From positions 1-64,000 of the forward strand of contig WHUX01000066.1 in NCBI GenBank assembly GCA_015179025.1: a stretch of 64,000 nucleotides of DNA. Direction: 5' to 3'. The position numbers and the translations under genes were made by a program. The notes beneath the pieces were generated by a model. That model made no database searches. It was not told where the DNA came from and worked only from the letters and a program-made list of their open reading frames with translations. Numbering within the stretch: position 1 is the first letter of the stretch; each line of letters begins with the position of its first letter. This document shows positions 21,126-32,844 of the stretch, one piece after another. The stretch is from Terfezia claveryi (Eukaryota > Ascomycota > Pezizomycetes > Pezizales > Pezizaceae).

Positions 21126-23554
21126 CATCTGTGAGCGACGGAAATCTGCTTGGCATTTGGTTGATACTGTTTAAACGTTATCGATCCTATACCATGCATG
21201 CATTAGAGCATCCCTCATGGACTGGATGTAGTAGTCTGGTTGGCACAACCCCCCCGCCAAACGAGGGGGAAGCGGGGCCTTGAGAAGTGATATTTAATTT
21301 ACTTGAATTTTTTAAGCTACCTCTATATTCCCTTGCTCTATCCCACTTGCGCTTTATCCCCTTCATGATGTTATATTACTTGTACTCTATTCCTTAGTTC
21401 TTTGTTCCATTAAGTATCCCGCTATAAAATAACCCCAATATTTGATATTACTACCTCTATTCGGTATTTACTACATGTGGTATGGGAGTGTCGCTGTGGT
21501 ATTGTACTGTAGAACCGCCGTTGAAGTGCGCATACATATGCCATTCCGCAACCGCCCAGAACATATATAAAGGAAGGAAGCGCTGTAAGAATCTGAGAAA
21601 TTATCAAAATCTCCAGCTGATCCATTAATATTCTTCCGAGCCGCATGTGCTTGCGCACCATACCCTTCTGCATTGTCATATCAAGCACCTCAATTACTGG
21701 AGGAATTCGGGAGCATTTTCTAGGGTGATATTTATCTGCTTCCATAGTGAAAAGCTAGGGGAATAGCTACCAGTTGACATGAAGACGTATTCGGTGAGTA
21801 ATCTCACCCACGTCAAAGCTGTGGAGGGTGCTGTACCGGCCAGACTAACGTCAAAGTGAGTTTCCACCGATAGGCAAGCCTGCCAATATTTTTATCACAA
21901 GTACTCCAACCCGGGTCGCGGGCTCCGCCATCATAATTGCCCGCTGTTGGTGCGCGGGTTTTATCCTCCGCGGTCAAGCTTAAACGTCAAACGGTCAGCT
22001 ACGGTACATGCCACCTTCAGCACCAGGTCCGCAACGTCATGTCCACAACCTCCAGTTGTGGCGACAATGCCTTTGATAGCTGGATCTGTAGTAAATAAAA
22101 TGGTTGATGAGAAAAAATTCAGCGTACGAATTTCAGATCGTGGGTGTGTCGTTGGCGGGTTTGTAGTATACCATAAGTGCATTGAAAGTGAATGTCTGCT
22201 CTCCTAGATTGATTGATATATTTCCCTACCATCATGTACATATGTACAGTATCATCAATGAATCTCGAAACGCATTCACTTTAATTTGAAAGCTCAAATT
22301 CTGTGACCGTGATCCAGAGCTGAGAACTATCCACCAGTCTGCCAGTGAATTACACTGCAGATTCTTTCCCCAACACTTTTTAGTCCCTATTGTCCCATTA
22401 TGTATAAGAACCAGGTACATAGCCTGTTTCACTGTAGTTTGTATGCTGAGTAATGTTTCGAGCGAGAATTTTGGTAGTGCTGGTCGCGGTACGTTGAAAC
22501 CCACCTTCTGTAGACCCTGTCGGCAGGGTCAACACTCAGGATCATCTTCTCGATATTCTTGAAGATGATATACAGTTAATATGGCATGGAGTTGTGGTGT
22601 GCGGGGGTCATTCAGCCTGGTATTGACGTATATATGGATATGGGATGTACCTTAAGTAGTTAGGATTGGAACAAACTATCAATGATATCGATTCCTGTCA
22701 TATGCCTAAATTATACACATCTAACGGTCAGAGTATCAATCCATGAGCTTTAAAGGGTGAGAGGCCGTCTACAAAGTTCTGCACGCAGTGGATTCATTAA
22801 TATTCATTCAAATCCTCAATCCATTCGCCACTCATGAGTTCTATCCGGGTCCCTACCTATAGTTTTTAAAACTCAAACGTAATGGACAGGAAGCTGCGGT
22901 CGGGTAAGAGCTTGCACGTGGAAGGCAATATTACAGGGATTCATATTGTGTAGTTGGGGTTGAATGTTGCCAACATAGGGTTGTCTTTTGGTCAGGGCGG
23001 TACCCGGCATTGAATTTATGCATCGGCATGAATACTTGTTAAACTCCCAGAGGGTATTGATAGTACTTACGAACTTGATCCTTATGATTTACAGATCACT
23101 GTTCAATTAGAGAGAGCATACAAGTTATTACAAGCGACAAAACTATAATCTGCTTCTCCCACCTATCCGTTAACTAGTACTATTCACATGTGTGGATATA
23201 TTGTTTGTGAATGAGAAAAAGGCTTGACGTATGGGATCCACCAATGATTAGTTACCAGCAAGCACATAGGGAGATCCTAACTAAGCAGCCTTCAAAGAAA
23301 AGAAAGGAGATCATGCACCGCTCCTCTTGTTTTTCTCAGCCATGATTGCTTTTATAACTCAGCGGGTCGGATGGAGACTAGATAAGGACGGAGGATTGTA
23401 AGGATGACCTGCTTGGCGTCAAAGATCGACTTCGGGGAACTAGTAGTTCTTTGTTCGTAGGATTGAATGGCGGCCTGATTAAGGATCTAGTCAATTTTTG
23501 TTAGATATTCCGACGTTCAACTGCAGGGCCCCATTATTACCTCCTTCATCTTCA
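21126..23554. other. Gene-poor 2.4 kb
   Basis: Several ORFs of 70-107 codons occur but none shows a motif, codon pattern or splice structure I can support. Confidence 0.4.
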
Positions 23555-23633
23555 GACCTTGTGGCCCAATGGCAAGGCGCTTGACTACATTTAGTTGATC
23601 AAGAGATTCTAGGTGCGCCCACTAGCAAGGTCG
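23555..23633 (+). pseudogene. tRNA-Arg-like relic
   Basis: GACCTTG pairs perfectly with CAAGGTC at the other end. The D-arm GGCCCAATGGCAAGGCG matches fungal tRNA-Arg genes, and the anticodon stem CTTGA / TCAAG is kept. The loop is enlarged to 14 nt, and the T-loop has lost the TTCGA consensus (GTGCGCCCA). No T-run follows within 15 bases. It is therefore probably a decayed tRNA gene. Confidence 0.65.
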
Positions 23634-24013
23634 TTGGATTTTGTGTATTAGTCCTTTCATAGAACTTGGGTATTTTATTGTTATGTGAAGAAGTTTTTTC
23701 TTCGCTAGGACGGGGTGAAAGATAATACCCCTGCAAGGTAGCTATTGGCATCGCACACATAAACTACTACCTGAGGAGACGTTTATCCGTGAAATCAGAT
23801 TGTGGTATCTGACCCAAATTCAATTCAGTAAACGGGATTTACCCTGAACAGTTACAACCAGCTACCGCTAGTATACTCGTTGTCTCTGGAGCAACCAAAA
23901 GTTGTCTGGTTGGACTAGAAGTTACGAGAGAAGACACGGAACAGGTAGGGTTTATACCTGTGCATTCCAAAAAGGGGCGATGGAGAAAACTAAACTTTAG
24001 TTTATGCAAGGCA
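23634..24013. other. Intergenic between tRNA relic and tRNA-Val
   Basis: Nothing recognised. Confidence 0.35.
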
Positions 24014-24014
24014 G

Positions 24015-24020
24015 AAAAAA
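24015..24020 (-). terminator. RNA polymerase III terminator of tRNA-Val
   Basis: Six consecutive T on the minus strand begin five bases after the tRNA 3' end. Confidence 0.75.
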
Positions 24021-24024
24021 GGAA

Positions 24025-24098
24025 TGATTTCGCCCGGGTTCGAACCGGGGACCGCCTGTGTGTTAGACAGAAGTGATAACCAACTACACCACGAAACC
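24025..24098 (-). tRNA. tRNA-Val (AAC)
   Basis: Minus strand 5' GGTTTCG with 3' CGAAATC plus A closes the acceptor stem. The D-arm contains TGTAGTTGGTTATCAC, the anticodon loop CTAACAC gives anticodon AAC, and the T-arm is CCCGG-TTCGAAC-CCGGG. It is 74 nt with no intron. Both internal promoter boxes are canonical. Confidence 0.93.
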
Positions 24099-24747
24099 AG
24101 TTGATGATCGTGAATGGGAAAGATAGATTATAACCCCTACTCACTATCACCTTTTGCGGACAGTGCAATGTTGTATTGTTTTCAGGTGATCAACGAGTAT
24201 GAATTGATCAGAGTGCTGCTGAGCCTCAGACCTCACTGTCGCTGAAACAGATATGCGCATGAAATAGGAATTACGAACACCTAATTCAGAGGACTTTGCC
24301 TTGCCGCTGCCACTGCTACCTCTGACTTTCTCAAAGTCACTTAATCCCCTCCTGATACTACCAATATCTCGTCACTGCCCTAAGTATCTCTAGGTTTCTG
24401 CTAGATTGACTTTGTGGTGGGTAGAGGAAGTATGCAGTGTGTGATTGACATGCTTGAGATTGAATATGCAATACGGGGTGTGGCGGTGGGGGGGCTACTT
24501 ATAGCGGTGAATGGAATGGATCGATTGGAAAAAATTTTTAAAGGAGTAAAAAAATTTGCAACGGTTGTGGATACAGCAGTATAACACAACCTGGCAGTCA
24601 CTGCCTTTGTTTGGGTGGGAGGGGGCGATTCTTCAGGTTTGTACAATTTCTCTGGTTTTGGTAGCAATAAGCTGAGGCGTCATAGATCGCTCTATAGCCC
24701 TTGAATATTTTTAAGCAACAGCAACGACGTCTGGAGAGAAAATAGTC
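24099..24747. other. Intergenic
   Basis: Overlapping minus-strand ORFs (24401-24667, 24598-24810) show no convincing family match. Confidence 0.35.
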
Positions 24748-25062
24748 ATGTGTGAGTTCTATGCCAACAAACATAGCGATTTTGATGCGGTCCTGTCTAC
24801 CAAACTTCACACCAGAGTAGAGTCGGTAAGGCCAAAGTTGTACTCCACTACTTTTTGTTCTCGGTCAAAGCGTGCCAGTAGTTCGATGCTCAATGATGGG
24901 GTGTACCTGTATGTAAGTGATGTAAGAATAATGGTAAACAATATTAGGCATCAAAAAACTGGCAAAAGTGCTGAAGCCATTCGAGATTGGGGCTCAGTTG
25001 TTTATTTACAAGGAAGAAAGTTATTCGAGAAGCTGCCACCATGGAAAGAATTGGAGGTATAG
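24748..25062 (+). CDS. Hypothetical 104-residue protein
   Basis: The composition is protein-like, with a C-terminal half containing DGVYLYVSDVRIMVNNI, GKSAEAIRDWG and FEKLPPWKELEV. The first half is less convincing and may be non-coding, so the true start could be spliced. I do not recognise the family. It could also be a remnant exon. Confidence 0.4.
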   Translation: MCEFYANKHSDFDAVLSTKLHTRVESVRPKLYSTTFCSRSKRASSSMLNDGVYLYVSDVRIMVNNIRHQKTGKSAEAIRDWGSVVYLQGRKLFEKLPPWKELEV

Positions 25063-25834
25063 TTTAACACAGTATTGAGTGGGATTGATAGCTAATGTAG
25101 AAAACAGGGGTGGGAAATCAGCTTCGAGAAACTAAACATCTGATCAAGCGAATACCTACAATTTTTGGGAGAAGATTTGAGCCTTTAAAGGTCAGAAACT
25201 TATATAGCTAACTCGCTGTAACTCTCCAACCTCCGTTTGGATATAATAGAGTTCTCTTATAATACAACTCCTGGTATGTAGTTTCTTAGGGGTCGATTTT
25301 GTTTAATCTCCACCGAAAAAAGTGTCGATGAACTCCATACAAATTTTCTATAAAGCGGAGCACTTCAAGTGGAGAACGCTAGGAGTTTTACTATTGGAAA
25401 AGCAGTATATTGGATTGAAAGGGAGCTCGTCATGACGAGTTATTATTCTTGTCATATCATTTTAATTGAGAACATGTCTATTACTTACCATAGCAAAGCG
25501 AAAATATCATATTAATGCCAATAAATACTATATCAACGCAAATACTGTATCAAAATAAAATCTGAAGTCACGATGCTAATTTCCATTAATGCTCTACACT
25601 ACTGCGCCATGCACTTTTGACGGGGGAGTGGATGGTGTAGTTGGGAACCATCCTGGTAAATTTCGTAGGTTCATCTCCTAACAGCCAAGGAGTATGGGTT
25701 TTGTCCTAAGGAAGGTTTTCCCTAGTCTGGTTGGCACAAGCCTCTCGTAGGTTTTCCCATGCTTTAGTCAGTGAATTTCATACTGAGGGCCTTGGTAGTG
25801 GAGTAGGGACGCTCTAGCATGTTATTCCGTCGCT
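25063..25834. other. Gene-poor
   Basis: No gene. The block at 25205-25360 (ATATAATAGAG, TATAAAGCGGAG) vaguely resembles pogo-type termini but no pair of ends could be set. Confidence 0.3.
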
Positions 25835-25913
25835 GTACCAAACCTTTAGAGGGGAGGGGGCCGTCTCATAGCCTATGGCTCCATAGACGTATAGACAAAA
25901 AAAAAAAAAAAAA
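25835..25913 (+). mobile_element. LINE-I 3' tail with poly-A
   Basis: GGCCGTCTCATAGCC.ATGGCTCCATAGACGTATAGAC followed by 17 A matches the LINE-I 3' terminus. Sequence upstream to about 25835 (GTACC...TTTAGAGGGGAGG) aligns with the LINE 3' UTR but is diverged. Confidence 0.75.
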
Positions 25914-25939
25914 TGGAAGAAAAAAGTGCGTCTAGGTTG

Positions 25940-26110
25940 CCGTCCCTGTAAGGGGACCATTACCTGGCTGGATTAAGGACAAGGCAAGTTGATCTGCCAG
26001 ATCCGAGGTGCAGAAACCAAAGAAGAAGAACTCAAGTGAATCGAGGTCCCATGCTGTCATTAACCGGCTTGCGCCCAATGACCCAAATGGCATGACTGAA
26101 CCTCGACCCA
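25940..26110 (-). mobile_element. LINE-II 3' fragment
   Basis: AAGGCAAGTTGATCTGCCAG, CATGCTGTCATTAACCGG and ATGACTGAACCTCGAC align in order with the element at 44091-44320. The tail end is lost. Confidence 0.7.
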
Positions 26111-26639
26111 AACAAGAAAACCCTCTGAGAAAGAGAAAATTAACGACCTGCTCGAGTGGAACCAAATATGTGATGTACCCCTCGGAAGTAGAGAATGAGG
26201 CCCCTGATGTCCCACTAAGAAAGCGTGTAGGAAAGCCCCGAAACATGGTCAAGTGGAAGAAGGTGTTAAATAGCACCACACTGCTCCGAGTGTACCTAGA
26301 GTCCATACGGATATTCTAGGTCGTTCTGTGATATGTATAGGCCAAAGTACCTATAGAATGGATGGATGTCACCTTGTGATGGTGCCCCCCTCCTTTAAAT
26401 TATTGTCCGCAAGAACTTTATGGATCATGCAATCAGTAGACTCATTATTGATACTAACAACCATGGATGGGGCTTGAGGACCAGTCCTCATGTAATGTAG
26501 TTGAAACACAGCTACGTACATTTCATTGCACCCCTGGGACAAATGGAATAAGAAATACAGGAAAAACGAGCGAGCATAAAGATAATTCAAAAACCTAATG
26601 CATACCATAGGAAAAAAGAAAAATTCTTTACAACATAAC
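26111..26639. other. Spacer between LINE-II and gypsy fragments
   Basis: The plus ORF ending at 26319 (KRKLTTCSSGT..., DVPLRKRVGKPR) has protein-like composition but no recognised family. Confidence 0.3.
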
Positions 26640-27370
26640 GTTAAGTTCCCGGGACTTACGAGGGTTATCCAGATAGAATATCCAAATAGTTTCGGCCGCT
26701 CCATCCTTCAGATTCTTATATGGTTCCTATGTGTCATCATCTAGACTAAAACCCTTCCAAGAAACCAAGTACAATGCCCATCCTTTCCTGAACTCACTTG
26801 TCCGTATTTTCTTTCCACTTGGTAGTCTGATTCTTGGAGGTCTACTTGCGGAGGTGTTGGTGAGCGTCTGCTGGAAATCGTATTGCGGTAGTAGGATTCC
26901 AACAAACTAATATCAAAAAATAAGTGAGTTTTGCCTGTACTCGGGGGAAGTTCTAACTCATAGGCGTAAGTGCCAATAAGCCATTTGATTTTAAACTTCT
27001 CTCGTAGCTTGTAGTCAAGCTTTTTGGTCGGATGCCTTGTCTTAATATTCTTTGTGTTGGCCATGACCCAATCTCCCACTTTAAATGTAGGTTCCTTATC
27101 TACCATCTTCTGATTGTAATATTTGGACATCTAGTCCTGCACTATCTTTATGTTCTCTCTCATAGCCTCCCTCATTGCATCCAAAGCTTGGGACCATCTT
27201 AGTTATCTTTGGATTGTTCAATTCAGGTTGGGCTTCAATTGGATTTTGGAAATTATTCTTCAGATATTGGTTATATGCCTAGAAAAGAGTGAGCTTGATC
27301 CTAGAGTGGACAGTATTATTGTATTAGAACTCAGTAAATTGAAGTACTCGACCCAGTCATCTTGATCCTA
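26640..27370 (-). mobile_element. Ty3/gypsy chromovirus pol remnant (integrase end and chromodomain)
   Basis: On the minus strand the relic begins near 27365 with DQDDWVEY, the start of the late integrase core segment, then is scrambled by stops. ORF 27130-26741 starts with K-Y-Y followed by FKVGDWVMANTKNIKTRHPT, KLREKFKIKWLIG.YAYELELPPS and ISLLE, the GPY/F module. A chromodomain follows in a shifted frame: GFSLDDDT-stop-EP and GAAETI. The stop (TAG, plus-strand 26727-26729) replaces the nearly invariant Trp of TWEP, a TGG to TAG change. No LTRs, protease or reverse transcriptase are left. Confidence 0.85.
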
Positions 27371-27538
27371 ACAGTAAGTATGTTCGAAGACAATGCTTAA
27401 GGATCTGATTGACTTACTCACTATGGGCGTCGTGGAGTTGACTAGAGAAGCAATCACTAAGAGGAATTTTCTTCCGTAAGTAGAAGTTTCTTATATCTCA
27501 ACTACTTTGTAACTAACTAAAGTCCATTAGACACTTCC

Positions 27539-27900
27539 GTGAAGCTCGTAAGGTTACATCTATATCCAACCAATACTGGAGGAGTGCGCCACCTTCAACA
27601 GCGGGTACGAGAGCACCTCAAAAATTTGGATGACCCTTTTCTACAAGCTCTAGTAGATAAGCTGGCAAATGCAGCTATAGGCGGCTTGACAACAGGTTTT
27701 CTGGGATCCGGGAGAGAACCGCGCAATACAGCTTGAGGCACTATTAGCTACAAGGGTGGAGGAAGCAAAGCAGGCAAGGAAGCGAACACGGCTTACAACC
27801 TCAAAAGCCATAACTGTGGAGGATTTATTGCAGCTACATTTGGAACAGCAGGCTCAGCAACCAACCAGTGAAACATGTCTACCTCACTCGCCTAGCCAGA
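27539..27900 (+). mobile_element. Remnant of a pogo-like transposase C-terminus
   Basis: One frame gives HLQQRVREHLKNLDDPFLQ and DKLANAAIGGL. After a frameshift another gives RTRLTTSKAITVEDLLQLHL, a pattern common at the C-terminus of fungal Fot/pogo transposases. No inverted repeats were found around it. Confidence 0.5.
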
Positions 27901-28197
27901 TCTAGGCGTTCTACTACTGTTACCCATATATCGGCCAGCCCATCTTCCTCACCATCTGCATCAGGTCCAAGCTTTCGGGATAGTGATAGTGAATTTGAGA
28001 GCGGGATTCTTTTTGGGTCAATCAGTACTCGTATTCAAGCTGTCTACCTCTGACGACAGTATGCCACTAGAGATATTGGTTTAGCAGACCTTCGGTAGAG
28101 AGTTCTTAAAGGACCTTGTGAACCCTAGGGGAAATTGGATTACGATAGGGGAGTACTCGGTAACCAAAAGGATCAGTCAATCATGCATTTTGTCAGG

Positions 28198-29046
28198 ATT
28201 GATTACCAACTCACACAGGGACCTTCAGCTATCATGGGTCAGGGGTCATTTGGGCATCCCAGGGAACGAAAAGGCGGACCAGATTGCGAGCCTCCAGTCC
28301 CATCTAGGAGAATTCACGGGTCAAAAGCGCACGATAACAGAAGGGGGTCTCCGGTCAGCCATTCGGAAAGAGATGAGAACGAAGGCAGGATACGGGGCTA
28401 GAAGAATAGAATGGGACCGTCATGCTCTCACAGCCTACACGTGGATGCGAACAAACAAAGGCCCCCAGAAGAGTTGGCTGCATCACATTGGTAAGGCGGC
28501 ATCAGCGGAATGCGCATGCGGTAACCCCTCGGAAACAGGGGAACACATCACATTCGCATGTCCACGTTTCGACCATCCCAGAAGAGCCCTACTGGGGGAC
28601 AAGAGTAGTTAGGAGGAACTCGACAAGCCGGAGTGGAGAAAGGAAGGGGAAGAAACCTACGAGGCAACGGAGGCCTACTTCAGGTTCTTATTCAACGAGC
28701 TCACCTAGTCTCAATTTTCTACAGGTCCAATTTTTCACGAGTTCCCTTGGTACCAGTTCATAAGTTACGTCGCTATTTCTAGTCCAGTTCCTTACTTTAC
28801 TCTTCCAGTTCAGTCTCAGTTTCACAGGTTGGGAGATCAAGGCTTAGTCAGGCCTCCGGGTCATCGGATAATCCGTTAATGACAGCATGGGGCGTCGTCT
28901 CAATATTTGTATTTATCTTGCGTGGTTCTGACAGATTAACTTATCTTTACCTTGAATCCACCCGGGCTTCTGGGTGGCTCCTCATGGCCCCCCTAACGGG
29001 GCCGCATAGGAGTAACAAGTATTTAAAAAAATAAAAATTAAAAAAA
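28198..29046 (+). mobile_element. LINE-II, 5'-truncated copy with ~14-bp target duplication
   Basis: The element is flanked by TGCATTTTGTCAGG (28184-28197) and TGCATTTTTGTCAGG (29047-29061). It encodes the RNase H end of an ORF2 (QLSWVRGHLGIPGNEKADQI, then TITEGGLRSAIRKE) and a C-terminal zinc motif CACGNPSETGEHITFAC, stopping at about 28612 and 28707. A ~340-bp 3' UTR ends GCATAGGAGTAACAAGTATTT plus an A-rich tail. This family differs from LINE-I in sequence, 3' UTR and tail. Its 3' 230 bp is the source of the short elements at 44.1 and 56.4 kb. Confidence 0.85.
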
Positions 29047-29255
29047 TGCATTTTTGTCAGGGATCTATGAATGGTGACCATGTGGCCTTAAAATAGCTGG
29101 AAGGATATGGAGGAACTGACCTACTCCCACTTGGAATATATCAGTACCTACAGAAGAACAGGGAGGATCAAGATTGAGCAAGGATGAAATATAACATGAA
29201 TAAGGGATTAAAAGTGTTTAACCTTCTCATACTCGCAAAGGCAAACTCCCATATA

Positions 29256-30143
29256 TTGGTAAGAGGGGAAAGGCGAGACAGCGGATCTAGGGTCGGCAAT
29301 AGTTGAAGTAAGAAAGAGACAAGATGCATTGGGAACCGGGGCAGTCAGATTTGGCTGGGTCAAGGCACACACCGGGATTCCAGAAAATGAGAAGGCAGAT
29401 GTCCTGGCAAAGACAGGTGCTGAGGACCCTTACCCATCTCAACCTCTTATCACCGAGGGGGGTCTTAAGCAGGAATGGAGAAGGAAAAGAGAAGCAGACA
29501 GAAGAGTGGTGGCTGCAGGTGGTGGTAGAATGGTTAAGTGGGAACGGAAAGCATGGGTCAATTATGTCCACTGTAGGACTGGGAAGGGCAACCTACAACC
29601 CTGGCGGAACAAGTTGGATGATTCTGTTGACCCAACGTGTAGAAATTGCAGCCGGTATGTGGAAACAGGCAAGCACGTAGCCTTGGTGTGTCCACGCGAG
29701 GAAGAAATCGGCAGGAAGTGGGGAAGTTGGGAGGACATGGATGACCGGAGGAGGTGGCTGAAGAAGGCAAAGGACGGAGGGGAAGAATACACAGTAGATC
29801 TGGTTGAGGCGTTCTTCTCTAACCTCGATCTAGCTTGAAAGTAGGGGTGTGTTTGTGGATGCGGGGGGGCATTTACGAATTTCCTTCATTCTCATGTAAG
29901 GGGAGGGCCGGTAGGGGCGTGGAGGCGGAGGCATATTCATGACGGGAATGCAGGCTGGTTAGTGGGCGTGGCGGGGGGGGAAGGGGTTATTTCGGTTTTT
30001 TCTTAGGCTCGGAAGGCAGGACGTTTATGTAGCCCGTTGTCCCGAGGGTGTACCGAGTCTTCTAAGATGAGGGATCGGGTCCGTCTCATAGCCTTAGGCT
30101 CCACAGACGTATAGACTTCAAAAAAGAAAAAAAAGAAAAAATT
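29256..30143 (+). mobile_element. LINE-I, 5'-truncated 0.89 kb copy
   Basis: TCCCATATA at 29247-29255 and again at 30144-30152 flanks the insert. The 169-codon ORF (29329-29838) is the RNase H C-terminus (FGWVKAHTGIPENEKADVLA) plus the zinc motif CRNCSRYVETGKHVALVC. It is followed by a 3' UTR ending CTCATAGCCTTAGGCTCC...GTATAGACTTC and an A-rich tail. The RNase H catalytic start is missing because of truncation. Confidence 0.88.
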
Positions 30144-30222
30144 CCCATATAAGTGTTGTTAGCAATATAGTTATTGTTTTCCTTGGGGAGCATTATCAAA
30201 TTGACATATCACAATAGGCCTA

Positions 30223-31258
30223 CAGTGAACGCTCGTTATAAGCAACCCGACCGAGGGTTTGGGTTTCTTATATCGAGATATATACAAAGGAATTAGGAAT
30301 CTTCCGGCCCCGGGCTAAAATAACGCGTGATTGTTGTCTCTTACTGTGCACTTCGAGCCATGCCTTGTAGACCCGCAATGTCCCGCTTTCTCTATATAGA
30401 AGAGCCTCTAGTTGCTCGGTTTCTGTCTACGGTATTAACATGAGGGTTTTTGGGGCCAAAGGGGCTTAGGCCCTAAAGGAAGTTAAGTGCTGCCTTATAG
30501 GAGATAAAAGGCACATCGGAGGTATCATCAGCCTCCAAATCCGACTCATGAGCAGCCGGCCCATATGTACCCAGAATACATTACTCCTCCTCCCCCGCAG
30601 AATTATCTATCACTTGATCAATGGAATCAATGAACTCAGAAAGACTAGCTCTCTGAAAACCAGGATGAGCAACACGGATACATTCATAAAACTCCTCCTG
30701 AACTTCCGCCAAATAATTTTGATCTAACAGCGGAGCTGGACCATGTACTGTTAGAATGCCGTTCATTCCGCCCATACCTTGCTATACCACTTGCATCTGC
30801 TCGCACTCATATGGCGTGCTTCACAACCTCCTTTAGATGTACGTTCATACATGTATATATATCTCGTTCATATTCCTACTTGTTCGAGATAACTAAGTTG
30901 AATAAAACATACGCATTCACTGCTTCACTATTCATCTCTTTATCTAGTATTCGTCTTCTTCCTTCATTGGACCTATAGGCTCTCGCTGCATACCTATTCC
31001 TTCATGTACACAATGAGAACTTGTGTATTGGCGTTGATGTAAACTGGCTGAAAAACAATTCACACGACCTGGTTGCAACTGCGGGGTACCTAATAGCGGC
31101 GGTACACTCAATTTATCCCACCTCGATATAAGAAACTCCCAATTTTATATGTATTACTAAGCACAAACTTAAGAAACCTGCTAGTAACGAGGATTTCTTA
31201 TTTTCCAATACAAAGTCTGGCGGGACCGGAGTACTGTTTCTTATATCGAGGTTCACTG
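30223..31258. mobile_element. 1.04 kb pogo-like element, TIRs and TA duplication
   Basis: The left end is CAGTGAACGCTCGTTATAAG, and the right end reverse-complements to CAGTGAACCTCGATATAAGA. Both are next to TA (30221-30222 and 31259-31260). A 64-codon minus-strand ORF (30581-30775: NGILTVHGPAPLLDQNYLAE...) may be a transposase or host-derived remnant. There is no complete transposase, so it is non-autonomous. Confidence 0.75.
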
Positions 31259-31263
31259 TATGT

Positions 31264-31685
31264 ACGATCTTTCAACGGGCGAGGCCAGATGTAGTCAAGC
31301 GTTACGGACAGCGATACCTGCGCACATAATAGAAGCTTGATATCGGTAACCAATATGTAGTGTACAAATAGGAGTCAACCATTGTATTTGTCAAGATGGG
31401 TTTGAACAGGAGGTGTCCGGGATATTATGTCTGGCAGCCATCATGAGTTTTGCCTCGGTGTCGGCGATGTTGGTGACATGACATCAGGCTATGTGATCCA
31501 AGTCTCTAAAGCCGATAGCATCCACCTACCAGTGGCACCAGAACAAATACTGGAATTCGTAGTTTTGTTCCCTCCAGAACTCGGTGTTATACACAAGGTT
31601 CCAGACACTCCTCTCGAAGCACAACCGCTAGTAACAGCTGCTATCCACATTTCTTCTCATATACTCATACTAAACCTGGATTATA
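31264..31685. other. Spacer with one open frame
   Basis: The frame 31427-31858 has protein-like stretches (EFVVLFPPELGVIHKVPDTPLEAQP) but runs into the palindromic repeat and the LINE tail. It may be a truncated gene fragment. Confidence 0.3.
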
Positions 31686-31790
31686 AATGTTCTGGTCCGT
31701 TGCAGCATTCAGTCCATTCCGGAACGGCCCCCAATACCGGAATGGACTGGTCCGTTGCGGAATTGCAGGGCCGTTCCGGAATGGCATATA
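31686..31790. repeat. GC-rich palindromic dispersed repeat, copy 1
   Basis: GTTCTGGTCCGTTGC...CAGTCCATTCCGG...CCGGAATGGACTGGTCCGTTGC...GGCCGTTCCGGAATGGCATA. It is self-complementary around CCATTCCGG / CCGGAATGG. Related copies are at 40868-40957 (opposite strand) and around 43530-43584 plus 45802-45845. Confidence 0.75.
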
Positions 31791-32578
31791 TGCGCACTCT
31801 GGGCAATGTCCCACATTGGTATTTTTTTTTTTTTTTTTTGAAGTCTGTACGTCTGTAAAGCCTAAGGCTATGAGACGGCTCCGTTCCCTCATCCCGAAGG
31901 ACTCGGTACACCCACGGAACAACGGGCTGCATGAGCGCCCAGCCTCCCGAACCAAGGAAAAATCTACCGAAACGAAAAAAGAAAAAGCACAGTTTTTTCC
32001 AGGAGCAAAAGCTCCCCCGCCTTATCCCAGATCAAGGTTTGAGAAGAAGGTTTCCACCAAATCAACGGTGGTATCCTTCTCCCCTTCCTTCCCCTTCCTA
32101 AGCCACCTCCCCCGTTCATCCATCTCCTCCCTACTTCCTCGCCCCATGGGCAGACTAAGGCTACATGCCTTCCTGTTTCTACATATTGTCCACACATCCT
32201 GCATGTTGGGTCAATCGTATCATCCAATCTGGCCCGCCATGACTGGAGATTGCCCTTCCCTGTATGACAGTGGACATAATTCACCCTGGCCCTTCTCCCC
32301 CATTTCACCACCCTGCCCATCCCTGACCCCACCACCCTCCTTTCCTCCTCTCTCATGCGCCTCCATTCTTGCTTGAGCCCTCCCTCTGTAATCAGAGGGC
32401 ATTCTGGGTCTACTGCCTCCGCTCCTTCCTTGGCCAGGGAGTCAGCTAGCTTATTGCCTTCAATCTCCACGTGAGCCTTAACCCAGCCTAGTCTGACTGC
32501 CTCCGTCCCGGCCCTTGCCTGTCTCTGCTTGACTAGCCTGCAGACCTCCCTTAGGTCAGCCGTTCTGGCCCTCCCCAA

Positions 32579-32844
32579 TGTTAGGGGCGAGCTAGCGATC
32601 ACGGTGATATCTGTCGGAATATCAATATATAGGGATAAATCACTTGCTCGGCCTAACTGGGTGCACAATGTGCGAAGAATAATAGCTTCATTCAAAGTAA
32701 CCCAGCGATACAAAACTTCGCTTGAGTCTTAGAGAACAAGAACTAGATACAAGACGTGGGCAAATATATAGGAAAGCGGGGTTGACTTCAGGCCACCCAC
32801 CATCGGGTGGCGCCGGCCCGGTCTGCATAATCTCAGCCGTAACA
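32579..32844 (-). repeat. LTR (3' LTR if read on the minus strand)
   Basis: Identical to 33935-34201 except for one missing G in the run near 32650. It has TGTTA...TAACA ends. Confidence 0.93.

Noticed and set aside
31687..32376. 229-codon plus-strand ORF
   Set aside because: Antisense of the LINE-I ORF2 end and poly-A tract (run of Phe codons).
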